This document shows, piece by piece, positions 1 to 8,407 of a stretch of 64,000 nucleotides of DNA. The notes under the pieces were generated by a model that made no database searches, was not told where the DNA came from, and saw only the letters and a program-made list of their open reading frames with translations. Numbering within the stretch: position 1 is the first letter of the stretch; every line of letters begins with the position of its first letter. The translations under genes were made by a program, and so were the position numbers. Origin of the DNA: Ruminococcaceae bacterium UBA3818 (GTDB taxonomy: Bacteria > Bacillota > Clostridia > Oscillospirales > Ruminococcaceae); the NCBI GenBank assembly GCA_002369315.1, contig DFDW01000030.1, positions 56,848 to 120,847 on the forward strand, in the 5' to 3' direction.

Positions 1-674
1 CCGTCGTGGGGCTTGCCGGAGCGCAGCTTGTCTCCAATCTGCATTAAAAAGACCAGCCCATATTCCTTGCAGGCCGCGTCTTCCCTTTGCTTGGGGGTCA
101 GATCCGGATACCGGTCTTCCAGTTCCTGGGTGGTGAGGAAAGTGATCTTTTCTGGAATGACGCGGCTTAAAATGGGAAACTGCCGGCAGACCTGGTCCTG
201 CGTGCGCAGCAAGGCGCTGACAATTGCTTTTACCGTATCTTTCAGATAGGATACATTCCGCAGCTGGGGGGTAATGACTTTCTCCCAGTCCCACTGATCC
301 ACATAAACAGAATGAAGGTTATCCAGATCCTCGTCCCGGCGGATGGCGTTCATATCGGTATAAATGCCGCTGCCAGGCCCAAATCCATATCGTTTCAGTG
401 CCAGACGTTTCCATTTGGCAAGACTGTGTACCACCTGTACGTCGCTGTGCATTTCCAGCACATCGAACTGGACCGGACGCTCAACGCCGTTGAGGTCATC
501 GTTCAACCCCGATTCCGGCCGGACAAACAGCGGCGCGGAAACGCGCACCAGCCGCAGGGCGTCGGCCAGCTCCTTTTCGAAAGTGTCTTTCGCCAACTTG
601 ATGGCGATTTCCGTGTTGAGGATATCCAGCTTCGATGTATAATGGTCCGGTAAAATCAGTTTTTGTAAAGACAT
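1..674 (-). CDS. asnA: aspartate--ammonia ligase (AsnA), 3' end outside window
   Basis: AsnA makes L-asparagine from aspartate, ATP and free ammonium in the cytosol. The 224 visible residues carry the family's most recognisable block at about residues 44-68 (RVSAPLFVRPESGLND followed by LNGVERPV), preceded by the KLILPDHY...TEIAIK start region. The family is about 330 residues long, so the last third lies beyond position 1. ATG at 674 is chosen because GGAGG lies 9 bases upstream; an in-frame ATG at 683 has that site touching it. It is transcribed leftward and shows no operon partner here. Confidence 0.93.
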   Translation of the reverse strand, partial: MSLQKLILPDHYTSKLDILNTEIAIKLAKDTFEKELADALRLVRVSAPLFVRPESGLNDDLNGVERPVQFDVLEMHSDVQVVHSLAKWKRLALKRYGFGPGSGIYTDMNAIRRDEDLDNLHSVYVDQWDWEKVITPQLRNVSYLKDTVKAIVSALLRTQDQVCRQFPILSRVIPEKITFLTTQELEDRYPDLTPKQREDAACKEYGLVFLMQIGDKLRSGKPHD

Positions 675-770
675 TCCCCTCATCCTCCAAGCGGTTTGCA
701 ATTTTATCAGTTCTATCCTGCATTTTATCACAAATGCTCCGCGCTGGCAAGAAAAAGAAAGATACGATTT

Positions 771-2066
771 TTATTTGACCGATGTGGCTTTCCCGTTTTC
801 GGATTCGGTACGGGAGAAAAACATCAAAGCGCCGCAGCCTAAGGAGACGAGGATGGCAAACAAAAACGGGTAGAGCCGGCTGATATCGCTCATAGCGCCC
901 ATTACCGTTCCAAAGGGCGAGGTGATGGCCAAGGCGATCACATGCAGCATGGCATACACCCGGGACCGTTCCTGCTTATCCACATAAAGGAATAGCAGGG
1001 ATTCTTTCCGCGGGATGACAAAGGCGTTGGCGATGGCCTCGAAGAAAATGTAAAGCACCGCCCCAAGCCAGGAAGCCCCCTGGAAAAGCAACGGGCAGGC
1101 AAAAGCGACCGCGTATAAAACGAGCCCGATGGACAGAACGGCCCGATGGCTTTTCTCGTTGATTTTGCTTTGAGCGGTGAACATGAACAGCAGGCAGACG
1201 GCTGCCCGGATCATGGGGATGTACCCCAGCGAGGAGGTAGAGAGCCCCAGCCGCTCGGTGGCAAAGTCGTAGAAAAAGGTATTGATGATGATATTGTTGA
1301 TGCCGATGGTAATGACCAGTATCAGCAAAAGGCGGGTCGCCGGTGTAGTAAAAATCAGCTTGAAAACCCGTCCATAGCCGGATAACATGCGGGAAAGCGG
1401 AACATTCTTTGTTTCTTCTATACGCTTTTTCCCCTGCTGGGTCTCCTTGGATTTTAAAAACAAAAGCGTGCATTTGAACGCTTGGGATAAGAACGCGAAG
1501 CAATAGACGCCGCGCAATGCGGGGATGATGTCAAATGTCCGTACCAAAATGATGGAAATGGGGGTGAGAAAAGTAGCGGCCAATTGCACCATTGTAATGC
1601 CGGAAAAGGCGTAAGGGATTTTTTTGGGTGGGCAGTCTTCGGTCAAAAGACCATTCCAGGCGTTGGTATTGATTTGCCAGCAGCCGGAAAAAGCCATGGA
1701 AACCGCAAACCACCAAAAATTCCGCGCGCAGGCCAAAAGCAGAACAGACAGTGCGCCGGATAAAAGGTCAAAATAGTAACAGGTTTTTCTGCGGCCCAGT
1801 TTGTCTGTAATGACGCCTCCCAAAAAAGAACTGATAAACTGCGATGACAGCTGGATGGTGACCAACGTGCCCAGAAGGGTCCCCAAATTGGCATTATCCA
1901 GCCCGATGATTGCCTTTCGGTATTCTACTGCGTAAGCGACATACAGCGCATTGGTGATTGCCCAGAACGGCTCACACAGTACGCACCATTTGGCGTTTCC
2001 CTCCAGCTGCATCAGCTGATTGATCAGAGAATTTTTTCGCAGCAGCCGGGAAAGAGCGTTTGCCAT
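771..2066 (-). CDS. MFS transporter
   Basis: A 432-residue hydrophobic protein with about twelve membrane segments. The major facilitator signature DKLGRRK follows the second or third segment (about residues 89-95), and a soluble central loop rich in Lys/Glu (around residue 195, KSKETQQGKKRIEE) separates two six-helix halves. The substrate cannot be read from sequence. The length and the MxQLEGNAKW...EPFW start resemble the second MFS protein in this window at 38799-40094 (LRGNARVAVFHEPFW), so the two are probably distant paralogues. ATG 2066 is preferred over the open frame extending to 2150; a GTG at 2075 is an alternative. No strong ribosome site is visible. Confidence 0.88.
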   Translation of the reverse strand: MANALSRLLRKNSLINQLMQLEGNAKWCVLCEPFWAITNALYVAYAVEYRKAIIGLDNANLGTLLGTLVTIQLSSQFISSFLGGVITDKLGRRKTCYYFDLLSGALSVLLLACARNFWWFAVSMAFSGCWQINTNAWNGLLTEDCPPKKIPYAFSGITMVQLAATFLTPISIILVRTFDIIPALRGVYCFAFLSQAFKCTLLFLKSKETQQGKKRIEETKNVPLSRMLSGYGRVFKLIFTTPATRLLLILVITIGINNIIINTFFYDFATERLGLSTSSLGYIPMIRAAVCLLFMFTAQSKINEKSHRAVLSIGLVLYAVAFACPLLFQGASWLGAVLYIFFEAIANAFVIPRKESLLFLYVDKQERSRVYAMLHVIALAITSPFGTVMGAMSDISRLYPFLFAILVSLGCGALMFFSRTESENGKATSVK

Positions 2067-2334
2067 ATCATTCACCCACTCTCTTATTGATAGGACAGGA
2101 TATAACATCTTAGTAGCATTATATCGGAAAAAAATGGAATGTTCAAGCAAACCGTGATTTTTTCCATGCTGAAAAAATCAGGACGTTTTTAGCGATAATC
2201 ACGAAAAGCGAAAGAGAAAAACAGATGCGCTTTTCCCTCTTTTTTTTATGTGGTATTTGTGATAAAATAAATTTGTATGCATTCTGGTTTTGTGCCGCCT
2301 GCGGGCGGACTTTATCGCGATCGAGGTGGCTTTT

Positions 2335-3642
2335 ATGAAAATGAAACTGGCCCTTTTGCTGGGCAAGATTTTGTATCTGCTGGGCAAGCCGTTTGGCAAG
2401 TCCACCAACCTGCCCGGCGAACTGGCATTGAAAATTTGCCCGGATATGATGGGCCGTTTCCGGTTCGACGGAAAGGTCCTGGCGGTTACCGGTTCCAACG
2501 GGAAGACGTCCACCGCCAACATGGTTGCGCACATCCTGAAAAAGCAGGGGCATGCGGTAGCCCATAATGCCAAAGGGTCCAACCTGACCGGCGGCGTTGC
2601 CACTACCTTGTTGGTGGCCTCGACCATGGGCGGGCGCGTGAAGCAGGATTTTGTGGTGCTCGAAGTGGACGAGCGCTTTTCCCGCTTGATTTTCCGTGAT
2701 TTCTCGCCGGACTACCTCTTGTGCACCAACCTGTTCCGTGATCAGCTGACCCGCAACGGCAATGTGGACGTGATTATCGAAAAGCTGCACGAGGCGATCA
2801 AACCCTCGGTCAAGCTGATTTTAAACGGAAACGATCCAATCAGCGGCGATCTGGCGCCCGGCAATAAGCGGGTTTATTACGGGCTTGGCAAAACGGCCCA
2901 ATCGTCGGAAAAATGCCGTAATATTACCCACGATGCCAAAGTTTGCCCCCGCTGCTTTGGGCGGATGAACTATACCTATTACCACTACAACCACATCGGC
3001 GGATATGCGTGCGCCAAATGCGGATACACCAACCCGGAATGGGCGTATACCGCCGACCAGGTCGATTTCGCCACAGGGGATTTTACCATCAACGGCTGCC
3101 GGGTACACACGGATTACAAAGATCTGTTCAATATTCTCAATACCACCGCGGCTGTCGCGGCCTGCACCGAGTTGGGCCTGCCGCTGGAAGCCTGCTGCGA
3201 GGCGATCTCCACTTTTGTGGCGCTCAAGCAGCGATATGATGAATTCCGGGTCGGCGACCGCAAAGCGGTGATGATCCTCTCCAAAAACCAGAACCCCGTT
3301 TCCTTTGACCAGTCCATCACCCATGTGCTGGAGCGGGAAGGAGAAAAAACCGTGGTGGTATTTATCAACAATATCAACCACACCGGTCATAAAGACACCA
3401 CCTGGCTGTATGACATCGGATTTGAGCGGCTGCTGGGAAAGGTTGACGCGATTGTGGGCACCGGCCCGCGGGCCTATGACTTGGCGGTTCGGCTGAAACT
3501 GGCGGGATTTCCGTCGGAAAAAGTCCGCATTGAGAGGGATCTGTCCCAGTTGAAACCGGTAATAGACAAAACCCGCGGGGATATCTGCATCCTCACGGAA
3601 CTGTATGATGCCAAGTCCATCCTGGAGGTGATCAGCAAATGA
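2335..3642 (+). CDS. murT: lipid II isoglutaminyl synthase, MurT subunit
   Basis: MurT is the Mur-ligase-like half of the enzyme that amidates D-glutamate of lipid II on the cytoplasmic face of the membrane. The 435 residues show the ATP-binding loop GSNGKTST (about 56-63), a zinc-ribbon insertion with two CxxC pairs (CPRC and CAKC, near 205-235) typical of MurT and absent from canonical Mur ligases, and the C-terminal DUF1727-type region with DTTWLYD. ATG 2335 has GAGGTGG just upstream; the open frame to 2290 lacks a site. It overlaps gatD by 4 bases (ATGA), the usual murT-gatD arrangement. The partner GatD appears catalytically dead (see next entry), so MurT may work with free ammonia or in another role. 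Confidence 0.92.
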   Translation: MKMKLALLLGKILYLLGKPFGKSTNLPGELALKICPDMMGRFRFDGKVLAVTGSNGKTSTANMVAHILKKQGHAVAHNAKGSNLTGGVATTLLVASTMGGRVKQDFVVLEVDERFSRLIFRDFSPDYLLCTNLFRDQLTRNGNVDVIIEKLHEAIKPSVKLILNGNDPISGDLAPGNKRVYYGLGKTAQSSEKCRNITHDAKVCPRCFGRMNYTYYHYNHIGGYACAKCGYTNPEWAYTADQVDFATGDFTINGCRVHTDYKDLFNILNTTAAVAACTELGLPLEACCEAISTFVALKQRYDEFRVGDRKAVMILSKNQNPVSFDQSITHVLEREGEKTVVVFINNINHTGHKDTTWLYDIGFERLLGKVDAIVGTGPRAYDLAVRLKLAGFPSEKVRIERDLSQLKPVIDKTRGDICILTELYDAKSILEVISK

Positions 3643-4355
3643 GCAAGGTGCGTATTCTCTGGCTGTATGACGATCTGCTGGATCTGTATGGCGACTGGGC
3701 CAATCTGCTGGCGTTGACCAAGGGATTGGACGCCATGGGAGCTGCGTGGGAGATCGACCACAAAAGTCTTGGAGATCCGGCGGACCTTTCCGAGTATCAA
3801 ATGGTTTATATAGGGCCCGGCAAAGCGCGGAACCTGGAAGAAGCGGCGAAAGATTTTATCGGGCGCAAAGAGGAAATCCTGGCTGCGGTGGAGCGGGACA
3901 CTGTTTTTCTGGTGACGGGGAACAGCCGGCTGCTGTTCGGAAAAAGCTTTACCGGCCCATCGGGCGAAACGATTCCCGGTATCGGCTTGTTTGATTATAC
4001 CGGCGAGGAAACCGGCAATGTGTTTATTTCCGACGTGCTGGCTAGTCCGGTGTTTGCGCCGGAAACCATGTCCTACGGTTTTATCAACCGCACTGCCCAT
4101 ATCCATGGGAATGACCGCGACCCGCTGTTCACGGTAGCCAAAGGCGCCGGGGACGGCGAGACAGAGGGCGAGACCCATGAGGGGAACCTATACCGGAACT
4201 TTTTCGGGACCTGGCAGCTGGGACCGCTGTTGGTCAAGAATCCTGTGATCTTAAAGGAGCTGCTCCGGCGGCTGGTGGGCGAAGATTTCTGCGATTGGAA
4301 TACCACCGCGGAAGAATTGGCTTTGAAATTAACGTTAAACGAAATTTCCAAATAA
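3639..4355 (+). CDS. gatD: GatD-like glutamine amidotransferase subunit, catalytic residues absent
   Basis: The fold matches class I CobB/CobQ-type amidotransferases, and position and length (238 residues) match GatD, which supplies ammonia to MurT. Known GatD proteins carry a nucleophile in a TICGGYQ-type motif and a histidine in GTYLHGP. Here the first motif reads LVTGNSRLLFGKSF, with Thr at the Cys position, and the second reads GTWQLGPLLVKN, with Leu at the His position. There is no other Cys in the expected region. The frame is intact and coupled to murT, so this looks like a maintained pseudoenzyme rather than a decayed gene. A fast-evolving GatD using other residues is the alternative. 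Confidence 0.83.
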   Translation: MSKVRILWLYDDLLDLYGDWANLLALTKGLDAMGAAWEIDHKSLGDPADLSEYQMVYIGPGKARNLEEAAKDFIGRKEEILAAVERDTVFLVTGNSRLLFGKSFTGPSGETIPGIGLFDYTGEETGNVFISDVLASPVFAPETMSYGFINRTAHIHGNDRDPLFTVAKGAGDGETEGETHEGNLYRNFFGTWQLGPLLVKNPVILKELLRRLVGEDFCDWNTTAEELALKLTLNEISK

Positions 4356-4364
4356 GATAGCGGC

Positions 4365-4400
4365 CCGGTTTCGGCGCTGTGCTGGAACCGGCTGTTTTTT
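4365..4400 (+). terminator. intrinsic terminator after gatD
   Basis: CCGGTTTC (4365-4372) pairs with GGAACCGG (4384-4391), including one G-U pair, and is followed by TGTTTTTT. It sits directly in front of the ribosome site of the HAD gene. Confidence 0.5.
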
Positions 4401-4415
4401 GCGATGGAGGTTTGT

Positions 4416-5258
4416 ATGCGTTCCAAAACCCTGTATCTTTCCGATTTGGATGGGACTTTGCTGCAAAACGATGCAACGTTATCACCCTACGCGGTGCGTG
4501 AGCTGAACCGCATGATCGAAAAAGGGCTGTGCTTTTCCATCTCCAGCGCCCGCAGCACCGGAACGGTGATCGGAATTCTGGAGGGCCTGAGGCTGAATGT
4601 ACCGATCGCCCTGTTCAATGGGGTCATTTATTATGATTATAATGCGGCCAAATTTGTTCGGGTGATGGATATTGACCCGGAAGCGGCGGCGCAGGCAGCC
4701 TGCATAATGGAAAAATACGGGCTGAACAATACCATGTATACCTATCGGGATCAGCAGCTGTTTGCCTGTTACACCAGCTTAAAGACCGAGCGGGAAAGGC
4801 AGTTTGCAGCCGAGCGGTCAAAGTTCCCGCAAAAAAAGTGGCGGCAGGTGCGGTCTTTGTCCGAAACAGCGCGGGAAGAGAGGGTCGTTTTTTTCTCCAT
4901 GCCGGGGACAAAGGAAAAGATGGACCGGATTTATGAAGAAATGGCCAAAATCCCAAACCTTACGCTTTCATACTATTTGGATACTTATGAACCTCTGTGG
5001 TATTTGGAAATCCAGGCAGGCGGGGTGGACAAGCGGCTGTCCATCCGGGTCCTGCGCCAGATGGCAGGCGCAGACCGGGTGGTCGCTTTCGGAGACAACC
5101 ACAATGATCTGGCGATGGCCGGCGAAGCGGATGTGTTCTGCGCGGTGGCAAATGCCACGGCCGATGTGCTCAACTGCGCTGATCAAGTGATTCCGGCCAA
5201 TACGGAAGACGGCGTAATCCGATATCTTCTGGATTTGGAATCAAAAGGCGGCTGGTAG
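4416..5258 (+). CDS. Cof-type HAD-superfamily phosphatase
   Basis: A 280-residue cytosolic HAD hydrolase of the Cof/YidA type, which typically dephosphorylate sugar phosphates or cofactor phosphates. Motif I is SDLDGTL (about 9-15), the motif II Ser/Thr lies in ISSARS, and motif IV is GDNHNDLAMA near residue 226, with the larger C2 cap between. The substrate cannot be predicted. ATG 4416 is chosen because GGAGG (4406-4410) lies 5 bases upstream; the ATG at 4404 lies inside the approach to that site. It is flanked by terminators on both sides, so it is probably monocistronic. Confidence 0.9.
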   Translation: MRSKTLYLSDLDGTLLQNDATLSPYAVRELNRMIEKGLCFSISSARSTGTVIGILEGLRLNVPIALFNGVIYYDYNAAKFVRVMDIDPEAAAQAACIMEKYGLNNTMYTYRDQQLFACYTSLKTERERQFAAERSKFPQKKWRQVRSLSETAREERVVFFSMPGTKEKMDRIYEEMAKIPNLTLSYYLDTYEPLWYLEIQAGGVDKRLSIRVLRQMAGADRVVAFGDNHNDLAMAGEADVFCAVANATADVLNCADQVIPANTEDGVIRYLLDLESKGGW

Positions 5259-5267
5259 ATGCGGCAG

Positions 5268-5306
5268 GAAAAGAGCCTCTGATCATCAGAAGGGGCTCTT
5301 TTTTTG
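5268..5306 (+). terminator. intrinsic terminator after HAD gene
   Basis: AAAGAGCC (from 5270) and GGGCTCTTT (to about 5301) form a stem with a short loop, followed by a run of seven T. Confidence 0.88.
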
Positions 5307-5409
5307 ATAAACGTGCCGTTGAGGACAGACTTGTCCGGCGGTATTGAAGAGACTTGCATAAAAAGAACCCAGTTGGCGAACAATAAAATCGCCGAAAGGG
5401 GGCTTTGGG

Positions 5410-6792
5410 GTGCTGGGAAAAATTTTGGGGATTCTTCAGCCGGAAAAATCCTTTGATCTTGTTTACCGGAACACAGAAATCGCGGGGCGCCGCTGCGCCC
5501 TCCTGTTTGTGGACGGGATGATCAAAGACGAGGTGATGGAGAAAATGCTGGAGTATTTTCTCAAACTGGCCCCTTCCGTTTGGGAGGATGTACCGGATAT
5601 GCAAAGCTTTGCCCGCAGAATCATCCCTTATGTTGAAGTTGCGGATGAGGACAGGCTGGAAGCGGCCTGCACCGCCATCCTGTCGGGAAACCTGGGTCTG
5701 TTTATCGAGGGGTTTTCCGCTTGCGCGCTTGTTGACGTCCGGACCTATCCGGTCCGCGGCGTGGAGGAGCCGGAAAAAGATAAAGTGCTGCGGGGCAGCC
5801 GGGACGGATTCGTAGAGACGGTGGTTTTTAACACCGCACTGATTCGCCGCCGGATCCGGGACCCTAAGCTTGTCATGTCTATCCAGTCCGCGGGGGAAAG
5901 CTCCCACACGGATATCGTGGTCTGCTATATGGAGGACCGGGCGGATTTGGAGCTGGTTGGGCGGATAAAAGAGCGGATCAGCCACATTCAGGTACAGGGG
6001 CTGACGATGAGCCAGGAAAGCCTGGCCGAAGCGCTGATTTCCACCAAATGGCATAATCCTTTCCCAAAGACACGCTATACGGAGAGGCCGGACACTGCCT
6101 CTGCCGCTCTGTTGGAGGGACGTATTGTCGTCCTGGTGGACAACTCCCCTTCCGCCATGATTTTACCGTCGGGCATCTTTGATTTTTTTCGGGAGGCGGA
6201 TGATTATTATTTTCCGCCGATTACCGGCACCTATCTGCGGATCACCCGCATCGTTATCTTTCTGCTAACCTTATTTTTAACACCGCTGTGGTTTTTGTTG
6301 GTAGAACATCCCCAATGGATACCGCCTTGGCTGGCGTTTATCGGCGTGTCAGAGCCCAACGGTGTGCCGATTTTAGCGCAGCTTTTGGTGCTGGAATTCG
6401 CGGTGGACGGCCTTCGAATGGCTTCGACCAATACGCCGAGCATTATGAGCAACTCTTTGAGTATCATCGGGGCTTTGCTGCTGGGGGATTTTGCGGTTCA
6501 GTCCGGGTGGTTTGTGCCGGAAACGATTTTGTATGCCGCCTTTACCGCCATCGCCAATTATGCCCAGCCAAGTCTGGAACTGGGGTTCGCCTTTAAATTT
6601 GCCAGGTTGGGGCTATTGATTCTGACCGGCTGTTTTGGCTTGTGGGGCTTTTTGGGAGGAACCGTCTTATTCCTCATCATTCTGTGCAGTACCCGAACGC
6701 TGTCGGGCAAAAGCTACCTGTATCCGCTCATCCCGTTTAACGCCCGGGATTTTAAACGTGTTTTTGTCCGCCGCAAACTGGAAAATCGGTAG
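5410..6792 (+). CDS. GerA-family spore germination protein (SpoVAF-like)
   Basis: A 460-residue protein of the GerA/SpoVAF family, which acts in the spore inner membrane during germination. The N-terminal soluble half carries the family block RGSRDGFVET (about 136-145) and NTALIRRRIRDP. The C-terminal half (about 275-440) has several membrane segments. The charged PEPDKDK-like stretch (EEPEKDKVLRGS) resembles SpoVAF, but it could also be a GerAA-type receptor subunit. The start is GTG 5410 with AAGGGGG 7 bases upstream. No gerB, gerC or spoVA genes lie beside it. A sigma-G promoter was not identified. Confidence 0.87.
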   Translation: MLGKILGILQPEKSFDLVYRNTEIAGRRCALLFVDGMIKDEVMEKMLEYFLKLAPSVWEDVPDMQSFARRIIPYVEVADEDRLEAACTAILSGNLGLFIEGFSACALVDVRTYPVRGVEEPEKDKVLRGSRDGFVETVVFNTALIRRRIRDPKLVMSIQSAGESSHTDIVVCYMEDRADLELVGRIKERISHIQVQGLTMSQESLAEALISTKWHNPFPKTRYTERPDTASAALLEGRIVVLVDNSPSAMILPSGIFDFFREADDYYFPPITGTYLRITRIVIFLLTLFLTPLWFLLVEHPQWIPPWLAFIGVSEPNGVPILAQLLVLEFAVDGLRMASTNTPSIMSNSLSIIGALLLGDFAVQSGWFVPETILYAAFTAIANYAQPSLELGFAFKFARLGLLILTGCFGLWGFLGGTVLFLIILCSTRTLSGKSYLYPLIPFNARDFKRVFVRRKLENR

Positions 6793-6805
6793 GGACAAAG
6801 CAAAA

Positions 6806-6841
6806 TAAAAAAGCCGTTGGCTATCAGGCCAACGGCTTTTT
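6806..6841. terminator. bidirectional terminator between gerA-like gene and oad genes
   Basis: AAAAGCCGTTGGC and GCCAACGGCTTTTT form a near-perfect stem with T-runs in both directions, serving the convergent genes on either side. Confidence 0.9.
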
Positions 6842-6856
6842 GCTGTGGGTTTGCCG

Positions 6857-6988
6857 TTATTTTTTCGCGGGAAAGATTTTTCCCAGAATAATAACTGCCA
6901 GAATAATAACCGCGACAGCGATAAAAATCCCCAGCATGCCATACCCCATCATGGGTAAGCTTTCCAGCAGGGCCTGTAGGTTAAACAT
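6857..6988 (-). CDS. small OadG-like membrane subunit (43 aa)
   Basis: A 43-codon ORF 15 bases downstream of the oadB-like gene. It encodes MFNLQALLES followed by one hydrophobic helix (about residues 14-38) and a lysine tail (FPAKK). Size, single helix and position fit the gamma-type small subunit that anchors or stabilises Na+-translocating decarboxylases. ATG 6988 has AAGGAGG upstream (reverse complement of the cctcctttt stretch at 6997-7005). The call rests on context and topology because such a short peptide has little sequence signature. Confidence 0.7.
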   Translation of the reverse strand: MFNLQALLESLPMMGYGMLGIFIAVAVIILAVIILGKIFPAKK

Positions 6989-7003
6989 AGTAAAATCCTC
7001 CTT

Positions 7004-8134
7004 TTACAGCGCGTTGGAAACAAGGGTGATGATGAGTCCCCCGGCGATGACCGAGGCGATTTGACCGGAAACATTGGCTGCCGCCGCATGCATCAGCAAA
7101 AAATTGCTGGGATCTTCCGCCAATCCCATTTTGTGAACGACCCGGGAGGACATGGGAAACGCGGAAATGCCTGCCGCGCCGATCATGGGGTTGATCTTCT
7201 TTTTGGAGAACAGATTGAGGAATTTCGCGAACAGCACACCGCCCGCTGTGTCAAAAATAAAGGCGACCAGGCCAAGCCCCATGATCATAAGCGTCTGGGG
7301 ATTCAAAAAAGCCTGCCATTGCATTTTGGTGGAGACCGTGAGTCCCAACAGCAGAGTGATCAAATTAGCCAGTTCTTTCTGGGCGGATTGGGACAGGCTG
7401 TCCAGAACGCCGCATTCCCGAATCAGGTTGCCGAACATCAAAAAGCCAACCAGCGCAACCGAGCGGGGCGCCAGGATACCGGCGATCGCGGTAATCAGGA
7501 TGGGAAACAGAATGCGTACCGGCTTGGATACTGCTGACGCCGCGTAATCCATCTTGATCTGCCGTTCTTTTTTGGTGGTGATCAGCTTGATGACCGCCGG
7601 CTGCACGATGGGAACCAGCGCCATGTAGGAATAAGCGGCAACGATAATCGCGCCGATATAGTTGGAGTGGAAATATTGGGAAACAAAGATGGAGGTAGGG
7701 CCGTCTGCCGCACCGATAATGGCGATGGAAGCCGCATCTTCCAGGGAGAATCCCAAAAAGCGCGCCAGGCTCAGGGTGAAAAAGATGCCGAATTGGGCCG
7801 CCGCGCCAAAGAGCATCATTTTGGGATTGGCCAGCAAAGGCCCAAAATCGATCATGGCGCCGATGCCGATGAACAGCAAAAGCGGGAACAGCTCGTTGGC
7901 GATGCCCGCGCTAAACAATACGTCAATCGGCCCATGCTCCACGCCGGTGGGATAGGCCTGGTCCACCGCGCCGGACCAGGGCAGGTTTACCAGGATCGCA
8001 CCAAAGCCCATGGGTAAAAGAAGCGTCGGCTCCATTTCCTTCTTGATTGCCAGCCAGATCAAAAGACCGCCGATAGCCCACATCACGACCATTTGCCATT
8101 GGATCTGGGTCACATTGCTGAACAGATCTGCCAT
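7004..8134 (-). CDS. oadB: sodium ion-translocating decarboxylase, beta subunit
   Basis: The beta subunit couples decarboxylation of biotin-bound carboxylate to Na+ export across the membrane (oxaloacetate, methylmalonyl-CoA or glutaconyl-CoA decarboxylases). The 376 residues show the conserved GAADGPTSIF segment with the essential aspartate (about 143), GNLIRECGV, and the C-terminal NFLLMHAAAANVSGQI block. Alpha (carboxyltransferase) and biotin carrier genes are not adjacent, so the substrate is unknown. ATG 8134 follows GAAAGGAG. The gene is preceded by a consensus promoter, a yybP-ykoY-like aptamer and an intrinsic terminator, implying ion-controlled transcription. Confidence 0.92.
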   Translation of the reverse strand: MADLFSNVTQIQWQMVVMWAIGGLLIWLAIKKEMEPTLLLPMGFGAILVNLPWSGAVDQAYPTGVEHGPIDVLFSAGIANELFPLLLFIGIGAMIDFGPLLANPKMMLFGAAAQFGIFFTLSLARFLGFSLEDAASIAIIGAADGPTSIFVSQYFHSNYIGAIIVAAYSYMALVPIVQPAVIKLITTKKERQIKMDYAASAVSKPVRILFPILITAIAGILAPRSVALVGFLMFGNLIRECGVLDSLSQSAQKELANLITLLLGLTVSTKMQWQAFLNPQTLMIMGLGLVAFIFDTAGGVLFAKFLNLFSKKKINPMIGAAGISAFPMSSRVVHKMGLAEDPSNFLLMHAAAANVSGQIASVIAGGLIITLVSNAL

Positions 8135-8224
8135 TTGTGAAAACTCCTTTCCTGCCGGTTACGGCAATAGAAACTTTTTGGACGGAAAACTGATACGCCA
8201 GAATGAAAAACAGGTGTTTGGGGC

Positions 8225-8272
8225 AACAAAAAAAGACTTTTATTATGGCTTTTACACCATAATAAAAGTCTT
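8225..8272 (-). terminator. riboswitch expression-platform terminator upstream of oadB
   Basis: A perfect 16-bp stem (8233-8248 with 8257-8272) is followed, reading leftward, by TTTTTTT. Its 5' arm overlaps the 3' strand of the aptamer's P1 helix (GACTTTTA). Aptamer folding and terminator folding are therefore mutually exclusive, which suggests ligand binding turns oadB on. Confidence 0.85.
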
Positions 8273-8354
8273 GCAACTTAGAGCATCTGCGGAATTTCGA
8301 TTCGGACTGACGCAGAATACTACAGCGAAACCGCTGTTTGCTACTCCCTTTTAC
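8263..8354 (-). ncRNA. yybP-ykoY-like (Mn2+) riboswitch aptamer upstream of oadB
   Basis: Reading leftward, the leader has AAAAGGGAGTAGC (8353-8340), a hairpin CAGCG-GTTT-CGCTG, then TCTGCGTCAGTCC, a 6-bp stem (TCTGCG with CGCAGA), and ends GTTGCAAGACTTTTA. GGGAGTAGC, CGTCA and GCAAGACTTT match the conserved elements I know from yybP-ykoY manganese riboswitches, and UAAAAG/CUUUUA close P1. A covariance-model match was not computed. It could be a variant sensing another ion. Confidence 0.75.
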
Positions 8355-8361
8355 ACATTGC

Positions 8362-8390
8362 ATTATAAAAGGACACAAAAAATTTGTCAA
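8362..8390 (-). promoter_or_regulatory. consensus sigma-A promoter for oadB leader
   Basis: On the minus strand TTGACA (8390-8385), a 17-base spacer and TATAAT (8367-8362) match the consensus exactly. Transcription would begin near 8355, just before the aptamer. Confidence 0.9.
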
Positions 8391-8407
8391 GCTAAGACAG
8401 ACGCGGC

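Noticed and set aside
2143..2790. 215-codon minus-strand frame antisense to murT start
   Set aside because: It runs antisense to the Mur-ligase motifs and has no coherent protein features.
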